Source of the DNA: Oscillospiraceae bacterium
GTDB taxonomy: Bacteria; Bacillota; Clostridia; Oscillospirales; Oscillospiraceae
Direction of reading: 5' to 3'
DNA length: 54,281 bases
Assembly: GCA_017501695.1 (NCBI GenBank)
Contig: JAFVWL010000138.1
Location: 1 to 54,281, forward strand
Part shown: piece by piece, positions 41,675 through 48,675 of the stretch
How the letters are laid out: every line of letters begins with the position of its first letter
How positions within the stretch are numbered: the stretch's first letter is position 1
Notes under the pieces: generated by a model
What the model was told of the DNA's origin: nothing
What the model saw: the letters and a program-made list of their open reading frames with translations, nothing else
Database searches by the model: none
Made by a program: the position numbers and the translations under genes

Positions 41675-41780
41675 TTATTATTGCATCTGTCCTGAATTGC
41701 CGCTGTCCGTCATACCTGTAAAAGCAGCGTTTTTGACTTTGATGGCAGATACGAACCTCTTGCCGAGCGGTGGGCGGGTA

Positions 41781-41846
41781 TGGTATAATCTCCCTAAGAA
41801 AGCGAGGTTTTGAGAACAATCAAAATACTGTTTGTCTGCCACGGCA
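41781..41846 (+). pseudogene. 5-prime fragment of a low-MW tyrosine phosphatase gene (1)
   Basis: The piece holds a TATAAT box, TAAGAAAGCGAGGTTTTG leader and then codons for (x)IKILFVCHG, the start of an LMW-PTP, but with ACA in place of the ATG and unrelated sequence after CACGGCA. It aligns with 43789-43855 over about 65 bp and ends at the same base. The remaining 41847-41980 stretch shows no recognisable gene. Confidence 0.7.
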
Positions 41847-41980
41847 GGATTTAGACCGAGGAGAACAGACCAAGCTACACCAACTTATGCCACAGATTGT
41901 AAGGCATTTCCTCTTTTCGTACTACCAGCATACTACTTATGACAGAAATCACATTTTGCCCCCAACATGACGATATAAGT

Positions 41981-42013
41981 ACAGCCGCCTCCGGACCGGA
42001 GGCGGCTGTTTTC
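41981..42013 (+). terminator. intact copy of the split terminator
   Basis: ACAGCCGCCTCC, GGACC, GGAGGCGGCTGT, TTTT. No plus-strand gene lies upstream within 1.3 kb, whereas half of it adjoins the ECF S-component gene at 40636. Confidence 0.8.
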
Positions 42014-42049
42014 ATCTGTTCGGTCAATCAGGATTGGATACCATCGAGA

Positions 42050-43231
42050 TTACACACCGCTTTCACAAACCTGCATGATTTTATCCGCAGCTCCCTTTGC
42101 GCCAGAGCAACGCTGAAAGCTTTCAGAAATTACGGCGGCATTCTGCGCATAGCTGCTGTCTGTAAATATTCTGTTTATGGCACCAAGAATGGAATTTGCA
42201 TCTGACTTGCCGAGTTTTATACCTGCGCCAAGCTGCAAAACTCGCTCAGCAACACCACCTTGTTCTGTTGTCTGAGGCAGCATAACAAGAGGAACTCCGA
42301 AATATAAACTTTCGCTAACACTATTCATTCCACAGTGGGAGACAAAAACATCCGCCTGTTGAAGGACGGCAATTTGGTCAACGTGCGTGAATACCGATAT
42401 ATTCTCTGGTAACACTCCGAATTCCTCGATAGATACCAGATTGCCGACAGACATAATCACTTGGTAATCTGTATCAGCCAAAGCAGCCAGGCACCTTTTA
42501 TACAAAGCCATCATGTTGTTATTGACAGTTCCCATTGATATATAAATCAGCTTGTCCCTCTTTTTCTCAACTTTATTCGTTGCTGGCCGAATTGAGGGCC
42601 CGACAAAAGCATATTTATCAGAAAAAGTCTCTGAACAGGGCTGAAATTCGGGAGAAGTATATACAATTGTATGCGTGATATCATCATTCTGAATGATATC
42701 AAGGATGTTTTTGACAGGATATCCTTTGTCCTGAAGCCGCTTGATTTGCTTGGTGATTTTCGGCATTGAAAACACCATCTTAAACAATTCCCAGATGCTT
42801 TGCTTCATAATCTTTGCTGAGTGCTGATTAAAGGCAAAGGTTGTGGTGGAAGAAACAAACGGAATACCTAGTTTCATGGCGACTGCCTTACCCCATACAG
42901 CCATGGAATCCGCAACAATGCAATCGGGTTTTAGCTGCTCCATATCGGCGCAAACCTTGTCGTCAAGTGCCAGGGTGGTATCCACCAGAATCTTTGTGGA
43001 GAAGGCCAAGTCCTTTCCCACACGAACAGAATCTTTCGGTGTGAGTTTCTGCTCCATATCATAATCATCGCATGAAACAAAAGTTGCTCCTGCCGACTCG
43101 ATTTTCTCACGCATGGTATTATAGGAATAGTACCATACTTGGTGACCACGAGCAACTAGTTCCCGGACAACGCCCAAAGTTGGGTTTGTATGTCCGTGTG
43201 CAGGAATGCAGAAGAAAACGATTTTACGCAT
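42050..43231 (-). CDS. MGT-family (GT1) glycosyltransferase
   Basis: 393 aa, macrolide-glycosyltransferase/UGT type. N-terminal acceptor domain starting KIVFFCIPAHGHTNPTLG; C-terminal UDP-sugar domain with FVSHCGMNSVSESLYFGVPL and PQTTEQGGVAERV. Such enzymes glycosylate macrolides, flavonoids or sterol-like aglycones; self-resistance or xenobiotic modification are possible roles. AT-rich codon use differs from the chromosome. Follows the AbrB gene by 16 bp in an operon; AGGTGAT ribosome site. Confidence 0.88.
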   Translation of the reverse strand: MRKIVFFCIPAHGHTNPTLGVVRELVARGHQVWYYSYNTMREKIESAGATFVSCDDYDMEQKLTPKDSVRVGKDLAFSTKILVDTTLALDDKVCADMEQLKPDCIVADSMAVWGKAVAMKLGIPFVSSTTTFAFNQHSAKIMKQSIWELFKMVFSMPKITKQIKRLQDKGYPVKNILDIIQNDDITHTIVYTSPEFQPCSETFSDKYAFVGPSIRPATNKVEKKRDKLIYISMGTVNNNMMALYKRCLAALADTDYQVIMSVGNLVSIEEFGVLPENISVFTHVDQIAVLQQADVFVSHCGMNSVSESLYFGVPLVMLPQTTEQGGVAERVLQLGAGIKLGKSDANSILGAINRIFTDSSYAQNAAVISESFQRCSGAKGAADKIMQVCESGV

Positions 43232-43247
43232 ATCGGATCACCTGCTT

Positions 43248-43457
43248 TTATTCATCTATTTCAGAAAAAATCCGTGCGATATATTCCTGCTGCATTTCTT
43301 TGGGAAGAATCGCAAGACCTCTGTTTATATCACCGAGAACCAGAATCTCATTTCCGGGCTGAAGGTCAAACAAATCTCTTGCCTCTTTAGGGATAACAAA
43401 CTGTCCCTTTTCCCCGACTTTAACCATCCAAGCATATTTTCCGTTTTGCACATTCAT
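43248..43457 (-). CDS. AbrB/SpoVT-family DNA-binding regulator
   Basis: 69 aa. Swapped-hairpin AbrB fold: VKVGEKGQFVIPKEARDLF then PGNEILVLGD. AAGGAG site. First gene of an operon with the MGT glycosyltransferase and preceded by a palindrome on its own -10, so autoregulation is likely. Could also be classed with MazE-like antitoxins, but no toxin gene is adjacent. Confidence 0.87.
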   Translation of the reverse strand: MNVQNGKYAWMVKVGEKGQFVIPKEARDLFDLQPGNEILVLGDINRGLAILPKEMQQEYIARIFSEIDE

Positions 43458-43482
43458 ATTCTTGTCTCCTTCTAGTATGATT

Positions 43483-43521
43483 GGTATGAATAATCATACC
43501 ATAAGGAGATGCTGTTGTCAA
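43483..43521 (-). promoter_or_regulatory. promoter and operator of the AbrB-MGT operon
   Basis: Minus strand TTGACA (43521-43516), 17-bp spacer, TATGAT (43498-43493). The palindrome GGTATGA-ATAA-TCATACC at 43483-43500 covers the -10; a further AGTATGATT half-site lies at 43475-43483. Confidence 0.78.
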
Positions 43522-43564
43522 TACGTTTAGAGCATTTTTGGAGCAGGTGTCTCAGCAATATTTG

Positions 43565-43727
43565 GGGCACCTCTAGAAACTCCCCTTTTGCGATTTGACC
43601 GGGTCTTTGTACCCAACTTTTCATTTTGAAAAGTCCGCAATACACAAAGTATTCCGAACTTTCCAAAACTAAATTTGGGCACAAACCCCTCGCCCAAATC
43701 ATCAAAAAAGAGTTTTTAGAGGTTGCC
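43565..43727. mobile_element. 163-bp MITE, copy 2
   Basis: Same ends, length and orientation as copy 1, two substitutions. Flanked by TTTG at 43561-43564 and 43728-43731. The upstream and downstream bases are otherwise unrelated to those at copy 1, confirming independent insertion. Confidence 0.9.
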
Positions 43728-43788
43728 TTTGCGTTTCCGAATGGCTAGGGTGTGGGATTTTTCTCGGTTTGCAATCCGCAATGTTTCG

Positions 43789-43855
43789 TGATATAATAAT
43801 TCGTAAGAAAGCGGGGTTTTGCGAATGATCAAAATACTTTTTGTCTGCCACGGCA
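43789..43855 (+). pseudogene. 5-prime fragment of a low-MW tyrosine phosphatase gene (2)
   Basis: TGATATAAT promoter box, GC-rich leader, ATG at 43825 and codons for MIKILFVCHG, then the sequence departs and the frame stops after about 23 codons. Following it are repeated ACTACA motifs (43856, 43919, 43930), like arm sites of tyrosine integrases. The rest of the gap to the GH31 terminator shows no gene. Confidence 0.72.
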
Positions 43856-43965
43856 CTACACGAATCAGCCCCGAAATACCCCCTAAAACCACATAAAACC
43901 ACGATTTTTCCGCATTTTACTACAAATTTACTACATTTTTGAGTTCCGATATGACCTAAAAATAT

Positions 43966-44016
43966 CAAAAACAGTCCCGTGGAGGCACCAGATTCGCCTC
44001 TTTTGGGACTGCTTTT
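43966..44016 (-). terminator. terminator of the GH31 gene (bidirectional)
   Basis: CAGTCCC..GGGACTG outer stem with inner GAGGC/GCCTC; T-runs on both sides (CTTTTT on plus, GTTTTT on minus). Confidence 0.75.
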
Positions 44017-44023
44017 TGATGTG

Positions 44024-46060
44024 TTAAGATAGGATCTGTACCCGGGATACCTTTAGGGCGAAGGCCGGGTTGCCTTCTATGGTGGTGTTGAGTTGCCGTG
44101 TTGCATCGTCCCAGGAAAGGTGGATCACGCAGGCTTTCCCCTGCTCATAGTCATAGGATATGCCATCATCGCAGTATATCCGGGCGGCACCATCCGCACC
44201 GGGGAACACCTGCAAGGTTACACTGCCCCAATCATCTAATGTGGATTGCAGTGGCTGATCACACAGGGGTAAAAGGCTGCCGGCTTTGACGAACACCGGG
44301 ATCTTGTCCAGGGGCGCGTCCGCCATGATCCACTGGCCGCCTGCGTAGCGCTCGTGGGTTTCAAAATCGTACCAATCCGTACCGGAAGGCAGATAGACCC
44401 GGCGGCTACAGGCATTGGCCTCCAATACCGGGCAAACCAGCAGGGCGGGGCCGAACATATATTGATCCTCGATTCCCTCGCAATCCTTGCCGAATTCCAT
44501 CACCAGCGGCCGCATCATGGGAATGCCGTCACAAGCCGTTTCATAGGCAGCAGAATAAATGTAGGGCAGCAGGCGGTAGCGCAGTTTCAAGAATTTGCCC
44601 ATCATACTCTCTGCATCAGGGCCAAAGCTCCACAGCTCATTTTCGCCTCGGGAGCGGCCTACGATCAGATCCTCAAAACAAACCACACCCCGGCTGCCGT
44701 GGACCCGCAGTATGGGGCAGAAAGCGCCATACTGGAACCAGCGCACATACAATTGCCGGTAATCTTCGTTGTTGGGATCTCCGCCGGTAAAACCGCCGAT
44801 ATCTGTGGTCCAGAAAGGAAGACCGCTCATAGCGGCAGAGAGACCTGCGGTGATCTGTTTGCGAAGGGCCTCATAATCATAGCCAATATCGCCGGACCAC
44901 ACGGTTACACCGTAGCGTTGGCAGCCACTGAAGGCGCTGCGGGCCAGGGTCAGCACTCTGCGCCGGGGAAAATCCGCACGCTGGCCTTCATATACACCCC
45001 GGCAGTGCTCCAGGGCATAGGCGTTGATCCGTTTGTCCAGCGGCCCGTGGGCGGTGTTGATGCCTGTTCCTTTGAAATCATCGATATTTAGACCGTCGTC
45101 CGGCTCGCAGGAATCCATCCAACCGATGGTGGCGCCCTGGTCAAAATAACCCTTGGCCTGCTGCCAGTACAGATTTCTCGCCTCGGGGCGGAACGGATCG
45201 TAAAGGCCAGCCTTGTCGCCGTTGAAAATGGTGAAATGGATGGTTTTTCCGTCATCCTGACGCACAAAGGCAGCTGCTGCATCAAAGCCCGCAAAATTAC
45301 GGCTGTCTTCCACCACATAGGGCCACATGGACACCATGCACTGCACATCCAGCTGCTTCAATTGGGCAAACATCTCTTCCGGTGCGGGCCAGCAGGCCGG
45401 ATCGAATTGGAAATCGCCCATTTTCGTCCAGTGGTAGAAATCCACCACGATAATGTCCAGCGGATACCCTTTTTCCCGGTATTTCTTTGCCACATCCAGC
45501 AGCTCCTGCTGAGTGGTGTAACGCATTTTGCTCTGCCAGAAACCGAAGGTGTATTTAGGCAGCAGCACTGTCGGACCGGTCAAATGCCAGTAAAGGGACA
45601 GCTGCTCTTTGATAGTTTCCGCTTTCAAAATATAAAAGTCCGCCAGGTTACCTTCCGCATTGCGCAGAGTAAAGGACGAATGATCTGTAAAGTCCGCTTC
45701 GGTGGTGCCCGGATTGTCCCAGAAAATGCCGAAACCGGATTCGGTCAGCACCAGGGGCATGGCAATGGTGGTGTTGGTGTGCTTCAGCTTCAGCTTTTTG
45801 CCACGGTAGTCAAAGGTGCCTTCTTGCTGCTGCCCCAGGCCGTAATAATGGGAATCCGGCCCAGTTTGAAAGGTAATTCCCCGGCCATCCGGCGATAATT
45901 GCATACGAATTCCGGCAATTTCTTTTGCCCCATTGGGGCAGACTTTCCAGGGAAGCTGCAGTTTTTCCGGCAGTACCGTATAGCTTTGCGCCTGAGGGGC
46001 GTTTTCTGCTGCGGCGATGTGAAAGATCTGATCGGAGATGCTTTGAATGTAGAAGTCCAT
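44024..46060 (-). CDS. GH31 family glycosidase (alpha-xylosidase/alpha-glucosidase type)
   Basis: 678 aa. N-terminal beta-sandwich (1-150), then the GH31 barrel: FWQSKMRYTTQQELL, DIIVVDFYHWTKMGDFQFD, nucleophile Asp in GWMDSCEPDDG, acid/base Asp in TVWSGDIGYDYE, and GLPFWTTDIGGF; C-terminal beta domains. The motif set resembles bacterial alpha-xylosidases and related intracellular GH31 enzymes. No signal peptide. ATG at 46060 has AAAGGAGAA upstream and is preferred to 46093. GC content is intermediate, placing it in the island. Single gene; exact substrate not predictable. Confidence 0.88.
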   Translation of the reverse strand: MDFYIQSISDQIFHIAAAENAPQAQSYTVLPEKLQLPWKVCPNGAKEIAGIRMQLSPDGRGITFQTGPDSHYYGLGQQQEGTFDYRGKKLKLKHTNTTIAMPLVLTESGFGIFWDNPGTTEADFTDHSSFTLRNAEGNLADFYILKAETIKEQLSLYWHLTGPTVLLPKYTFGFWQSKMRYTTQQELLDVAKKYREKGYPLDIIVVDFYHWTKMGDFQFDPACWPAPEEMFAQLKQLDVQCMVSMWPYVVEDSRNFAGFDAAAAFVRQDDGKTIHFTIFNGDKAGLYDPFRPEARNLYWQQAKGYFDQGATIGWMDSCEPDDGLNIDDFKGTGINTAHGPLDKRINAYALEHCRGVYEGQRADFPRRRVLTLARSAFSGCQRYGVTVWSGDIGYDYEALRKQITAGLSAAMSGLPFWTTDIGGFTGGDPNNEDYRQLYVRWFQYGAFCPILRVHGSRGVVCFEDLIVGRSRGENELWSFGPDAESMMGKFLKLRYRLLPYIYSAAYETACDGIPMMRPLVMEFGKDCEGIEDQYMFGPALLVCPVLEANACSRRVYLPSGTDWYDFETHERYAGGQWIMADAPLDKIPVFVKAGSLLPLCDQPLQSTLDDWGSVTLQVFPGADGAARIYCDDGISYDYEQGKACVIHLSWDDATRQLNTTIEGNPAFALKVSRVQILS

Positions 46061-46195
46061 TTTCAGTTTCTCCTTTGTGAAATATATATTCATTCTATAT
46101 CACAATTTTACCAAAATCAAGTTTTTCCCTGCATCGCCTGCTTATCGAATGAATGGCTTTTTCCAAAATGAACGATGGATTAATTCGTGAAGGCA

Positions 46196-46204
46196 TGATA
46201 TAAT
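46196..46204 (+). promoter_or_regulatory. extended -10 of the phosphatase operon
   Basis: TGATATAAT, no clear -35. The same nine bases start the promoter of the truncated copy at 43789. Confidence 0.55.
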
Positions 46205-46228
46205 GGAAAAAACGTAAAGGAGTATGTT

Positions 46229-46663
46229 ATGGTCAAGATCCTGTTTTTGTGCCACGGGAATATTTGCCGCAGTCCCATGGGGGAGTTCGTTTTGAAGGAC
46301 ATGGTGAAGAAGGCGGGGATGGCGGATCGGTTTGAGATCGCTTCCGCGGCGGTGAGCCGGGAAGAAATCGGCAATCCTGTGTATCCGCCTGCCCGGCGGG
46401 AGCTGGCCCGTCATGGCATCTCCTGCACCGGTCATACGGCCCGGCAGATCACCCGCCGGGACCTGGATTATTACGACGGCATCTATTACATGGATGCCAG
46501 CAACGCCCGGTATCTGCGGCGGCTCTTCGGAGATGACGCGGCAAAATGCAAGCCCTTGCTTTCCCGGGATGTGGCGGATCCCTGGTACACCGGGGATTTC
46601 TCTCAGACCTGGGAAGATGTATGCGAAGGGTGCCGGAAGATTATGGAGGAATACGGATGCTGA
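46229..46663 (+). CDS. low-molecular-weight protein tyrosine phosphatase
   Basis: 144 aa. P-loop CHGNICRS at 8-15 (Cys8, Arg14) near the N-terminus and the general-acid loop DVADPWYTGDF near 115: complete LMW-PTP. Dephosphorylates tyrosine (or arginine) residues, often in capsule control. AAAGGAG site. Its stop overlaps the following DUF2284 gene (ATGCTGA). Two truncated relatives lie 2.4 and 4.4 kb upstream. Confidence 0.92.
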   Translation: MVKILFLCHGNICRSPMGEFVLKDMVKKAGMADRFEIASAAVSREEIGNPVYPPARRELARHGISCTGHTARQITRRDLDYYDGIYYMDASNARYLRRLFGDDAAKCKPLLSRDVADPWYTGDFSQTWEDVCEGCRKIMEEYGC

Positions 46664-47199
46664 ATCGGGAGATTTTGGAGGAGCGGCTGGCGGAGCTGCC
46701 GTTATATGTGTACCATTTTATCGACCCCAAGGCTCTGGAATTCGCCTGGCGGATCCGTTGGATCTGTGAGCATGAGTGCCCCATGCATGGCACGACCTGG
46801 GCCTGTCCTCCCGGCGTGGGGAGCCTGGAGCATTGCCGGAAGAAATGCGAAAGTTATGTAAACTGCCTGATGATTTCCACCATTGTGGAGGTGGAGGATA
46901 TTTCGGATTTGGAGGAGACTTTGGCCACCCGGGCTGGTCATGAGGATGTGACCAATCAGGTCCGGGATCTGCTGCGGCAGCAGGGGATTGAGCCCTATGT
47001 GCTGTCCACCGAGGCCTGCGCCGTTTGTGACCGCTGTGCCTATCTGGACGGTCAGCCCTGCCGCCATCCCGACCGGATGCACCCCTGCGTGGAAAGCCAC
47101 GGCATCAACATCCTGCCCCTGCTGGAAAGCTACGGCCTGGAATTCCAGTACGGCGAGAATGTGGTCACCTGGTTCTCCCTGCTGTTTTTCAACGAATAA
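46657..47199 (+). CDS. DUF2284 predicted metal-binding protein
   Basis: 180 aa with Cys clusters CEHECPMHGTTWACPPG, CRKKCESYVNC, ACAVCDRCAYLDGQPC and HPCVESHGI, the DUF2284 layout (predicted Fe-S or metal-binding). Start at 46657 overlaps the phosphatase stop by 7 bp; an earlier in-frame ATG lies inside the phosphatase gene. Function of the family is not established. Confidence 0.85.
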   Translation: MLNREILEERLAELPLYVYHFIDPKALEFAWRIRWICEHECPMHGTTWACPPGVGSLEHCRKKCESYVNCLMISTIVEVEDISDLEETLATRAGHEDVTNQVRDLLRQQGIEPYVLSTEACAVCDRCAYLDGQPCRHPDRMHPCVESHGINILPLLESYGLEFQYGENVVTWFSLLFFNE

Positions 47200-47214
47200 T
47201 TTTTAGAGGTGCCC
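47200..47214. repeat. solitary MITE end
   Basis: TTTTTAGAGGTGCCC is the complement of the MITE left end (GGGCACCTCTAgAAA) and starts directly after the DUF2284 stop. No second end or interior is present. Confidence 0.55.
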
Positions 47215-47225
47215 TTTAAAAAGGC

Positions 47226-47251
47226 TGTAACATTTTTCCTGGAAATACGTC
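47226..47251 (+). promoter_or_regulatory. ECF-type promoter of the sigma/anti-sigma operon
   Basis: TGTAAC, 16 bp, CGTC: the spacing and boxes of SigW/SigX-like promoters (TGAAAC-N16-CGTA). Points to autoregulation by the ECF sigma factor encoded next. Confidence 0.75.
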
Positions 47252-47269
47252 CTTATAGCAGAGAGGCAG

Positions 47270-47782
47270 GTGAGGTCCGTGGATACGGTGGAATACTTAT
47301 ATGAGACATACCGGTCGGATGTGTACCGGTATCTGCTGGGTATGACCCGGGACCCGGACCTGGCAGAGGACTTGCTCAGCGATACCTTCTGCACGGCGCT
47401 GGTGTCGCTGGAGGGGTTCCGGGAGGATGGGTCCGTGAAGAACTGGCTCCTGACCATCGCCCGGAACAAATGGCTGGACTATCTGCGAAAACGCAGGCCG
47501 GTGGAGGATGTGGACCTGACGGAGCTGTACATAGCGGACACGGCGCCGGGCCCTGAACAGCGGGCCATCGCCCGGGAAGCGGCCCGGCGGGTTCTGGAGC
47601 TGCTGGAACAGGAGGACAAGCGGACCCGGACTGTGGTAAAAATGCGAATTGACGGATACTCGTTCTATGAGATCGCCCAGAAGCTGGGAATCCGGGAGGG
47701 TTCTGCCCGGGTCATCGACTTCCGGGCCCGGAAGAAATTGCGGGACCAACTGAGCAAGGAGGGATATCATGCAAGCGTTTGA
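47270..47782 (+). CDS. ECF-subfamily RNA polymerase sigma factor
   Basis: 170 aa. Region 2 with YRYLLGMTRDPDLAEDLLSD..FCTAL and region 4 with FYEIAQKLGIREGSARVIDF. Start GTG at 47270 or 47279 (the second has GAGGT before it). Overlaps the anti-sigma gene by 14 bp. Probably responds to envelope stress. Confidence 0.92.
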   Translation: MRSVDTVEYLYETYRSDVYRYLLGMTRDPDLAEDLLSDTFCTALVSLEGFREDGSVKNWLLTIARNKWLDYLRKRRPVEDVDLTELYIADTAPGPEQRAIAREAARRVLELLEQEDKRTRTVVKMRIDGYSFYEIAQKLGIREGSARVIDFRARKKLRDQLSKEGYHASV

Positions 47783-48572
47783 CTGTGACCTGTATATGGA
47801 CCTGATGCCCCTGGTGAAGGACGGAGCTGCCAGCGAAGCCAGCCGGGCAGCTCTGGAGGCCCACATGAAGGAATGTGAAATGTGCCGGGAACTCTACGAC
47901 ACCATCCCGGAGACAGCGGTGGAGCCTGACGAGAGCCGGGTCAAAAAGACTATGGAGAAGATCCGGGAGCGGTATCACCACTCGCTGCTGGCGCTGGGTG
48001 TGCTGGGCGTTCTGCTGGGTGTTCTGCTGACCATGACCCGGAACATGGCCCTGACCGTGGCCATCTTCCCCATGGTGGGCCTGGGCGCCTATTTCCTCTG
48101 GCGTTCCCGGTCCTTGTTTATTCCGCTGCTGGTTTTCTCCGCAAGCTGGCTGCTGCTGTCCCTCCGGGACGGCAATACGGCGGAGGCCGTGGGCTGGTCC
48201 TTCAACTATGCTTACGCCTGTCTGGTGGGTGTTCTGGCCGGCGGTGTTCTGGCGTTCATTTTCGACAAGATCGAAATGAAGTCCCGGCTGCTGCGGACCG
48301 CGGCGGTGGGACTGGTGCTGATCCCGGTGGTCTACGGCATGGTGGTCGTGGACATCAACATCGGCGGCAACCCCATGTTCCGGGAGTCCGTGGAGATCCG
48401 GACCCGGGAATATATGTCCGGAGAGTATTCCGGTCAGAGCTATGAGATTACCGAGATCCGCAGCAATACACCCCTGATCTACGACTACACCGCTGTGGTG
48501 ACGCTGGCTGACGGAGAAGTGTTGGAATTGCACTTCGACGGCATCTGGCCGGAACCTGTGATTGGAGAATAA
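47769..48572 (+). CDS. membrane-bound zinc-finger anti-sigma factor
   Basis: 267 aa. N-terminal zf-HC2 with HMKECEMCRELYD (His32, Cys36, Cys39), then about five to six membrane helices (76-92, 97-113, 117-133, 143-168, 178-198) and a 65-residue outside domain with YDYTAVVTLADGEVLELHFD. It should hold the sigma factor at the membrane until a signal at the outer domain. Confidence 0.87.
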   Translation: MQAFDCDLYMDLMPLVKDGAASEASRAALEAHMKECEMCRELYDTIPETAVEPDESRVKKTMEKIRERYHHSLLALGVLGVLLGVLLTMTRNMALTVAIFPMVGLGAYFLWRSRSLFIPLLVFSASWLLLSLRDGNTAEAVGWSFNYAYACLVGVLAGGVLAFIFDKIEMKSRLLRTAAVGLVLIPVVYGMVVVDINIGGNPMFRESVEIRTREYMSGEYSGQSYEITEIRSNTPLIYDYTAVVTLADGEVLELHFDGIWPEPVIGE

Positions 48573-48575
48573 GTA

Positions 48576-48613
48576 ATCATCCCCAAACGAGCAACTCGTT
48601 TGGGGATGATGTT
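48576..48613 (+). terminator. 16-bp hairpin after the anti-sigma gene
   Basis: ATCATCCCCAAACGAG, CAA, CTCGTTTGGGGATGAT, GTTTC. Perfect stem, short U-tract. Confidence 0.7.
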
Positions 48614-48675
48614 TCTATAGCAATATTGCATTGTGGAGAGTTTTGTGATAAATTTAGGTTATAGGGGGTAAACAT

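Noticed and set aside
41770-41970. 66-codon plus-strand frame over the first phosphatase fragment
   Set aside because: Composite of the fragment and unrelated downstream sequence, without a proper start site.
43248-43457. MazE-type antitoxin of a toxin-antitoxin pair
   Set aside because: The AbrB fold fits, but the adjacent gene is a 393-aa glycosyltransferase and no small toxin gene is present.
43702-43968. 88-codon minus-strand frame
   Set aside because: It spans the MITE end and the phosphatase scar; chance frame.
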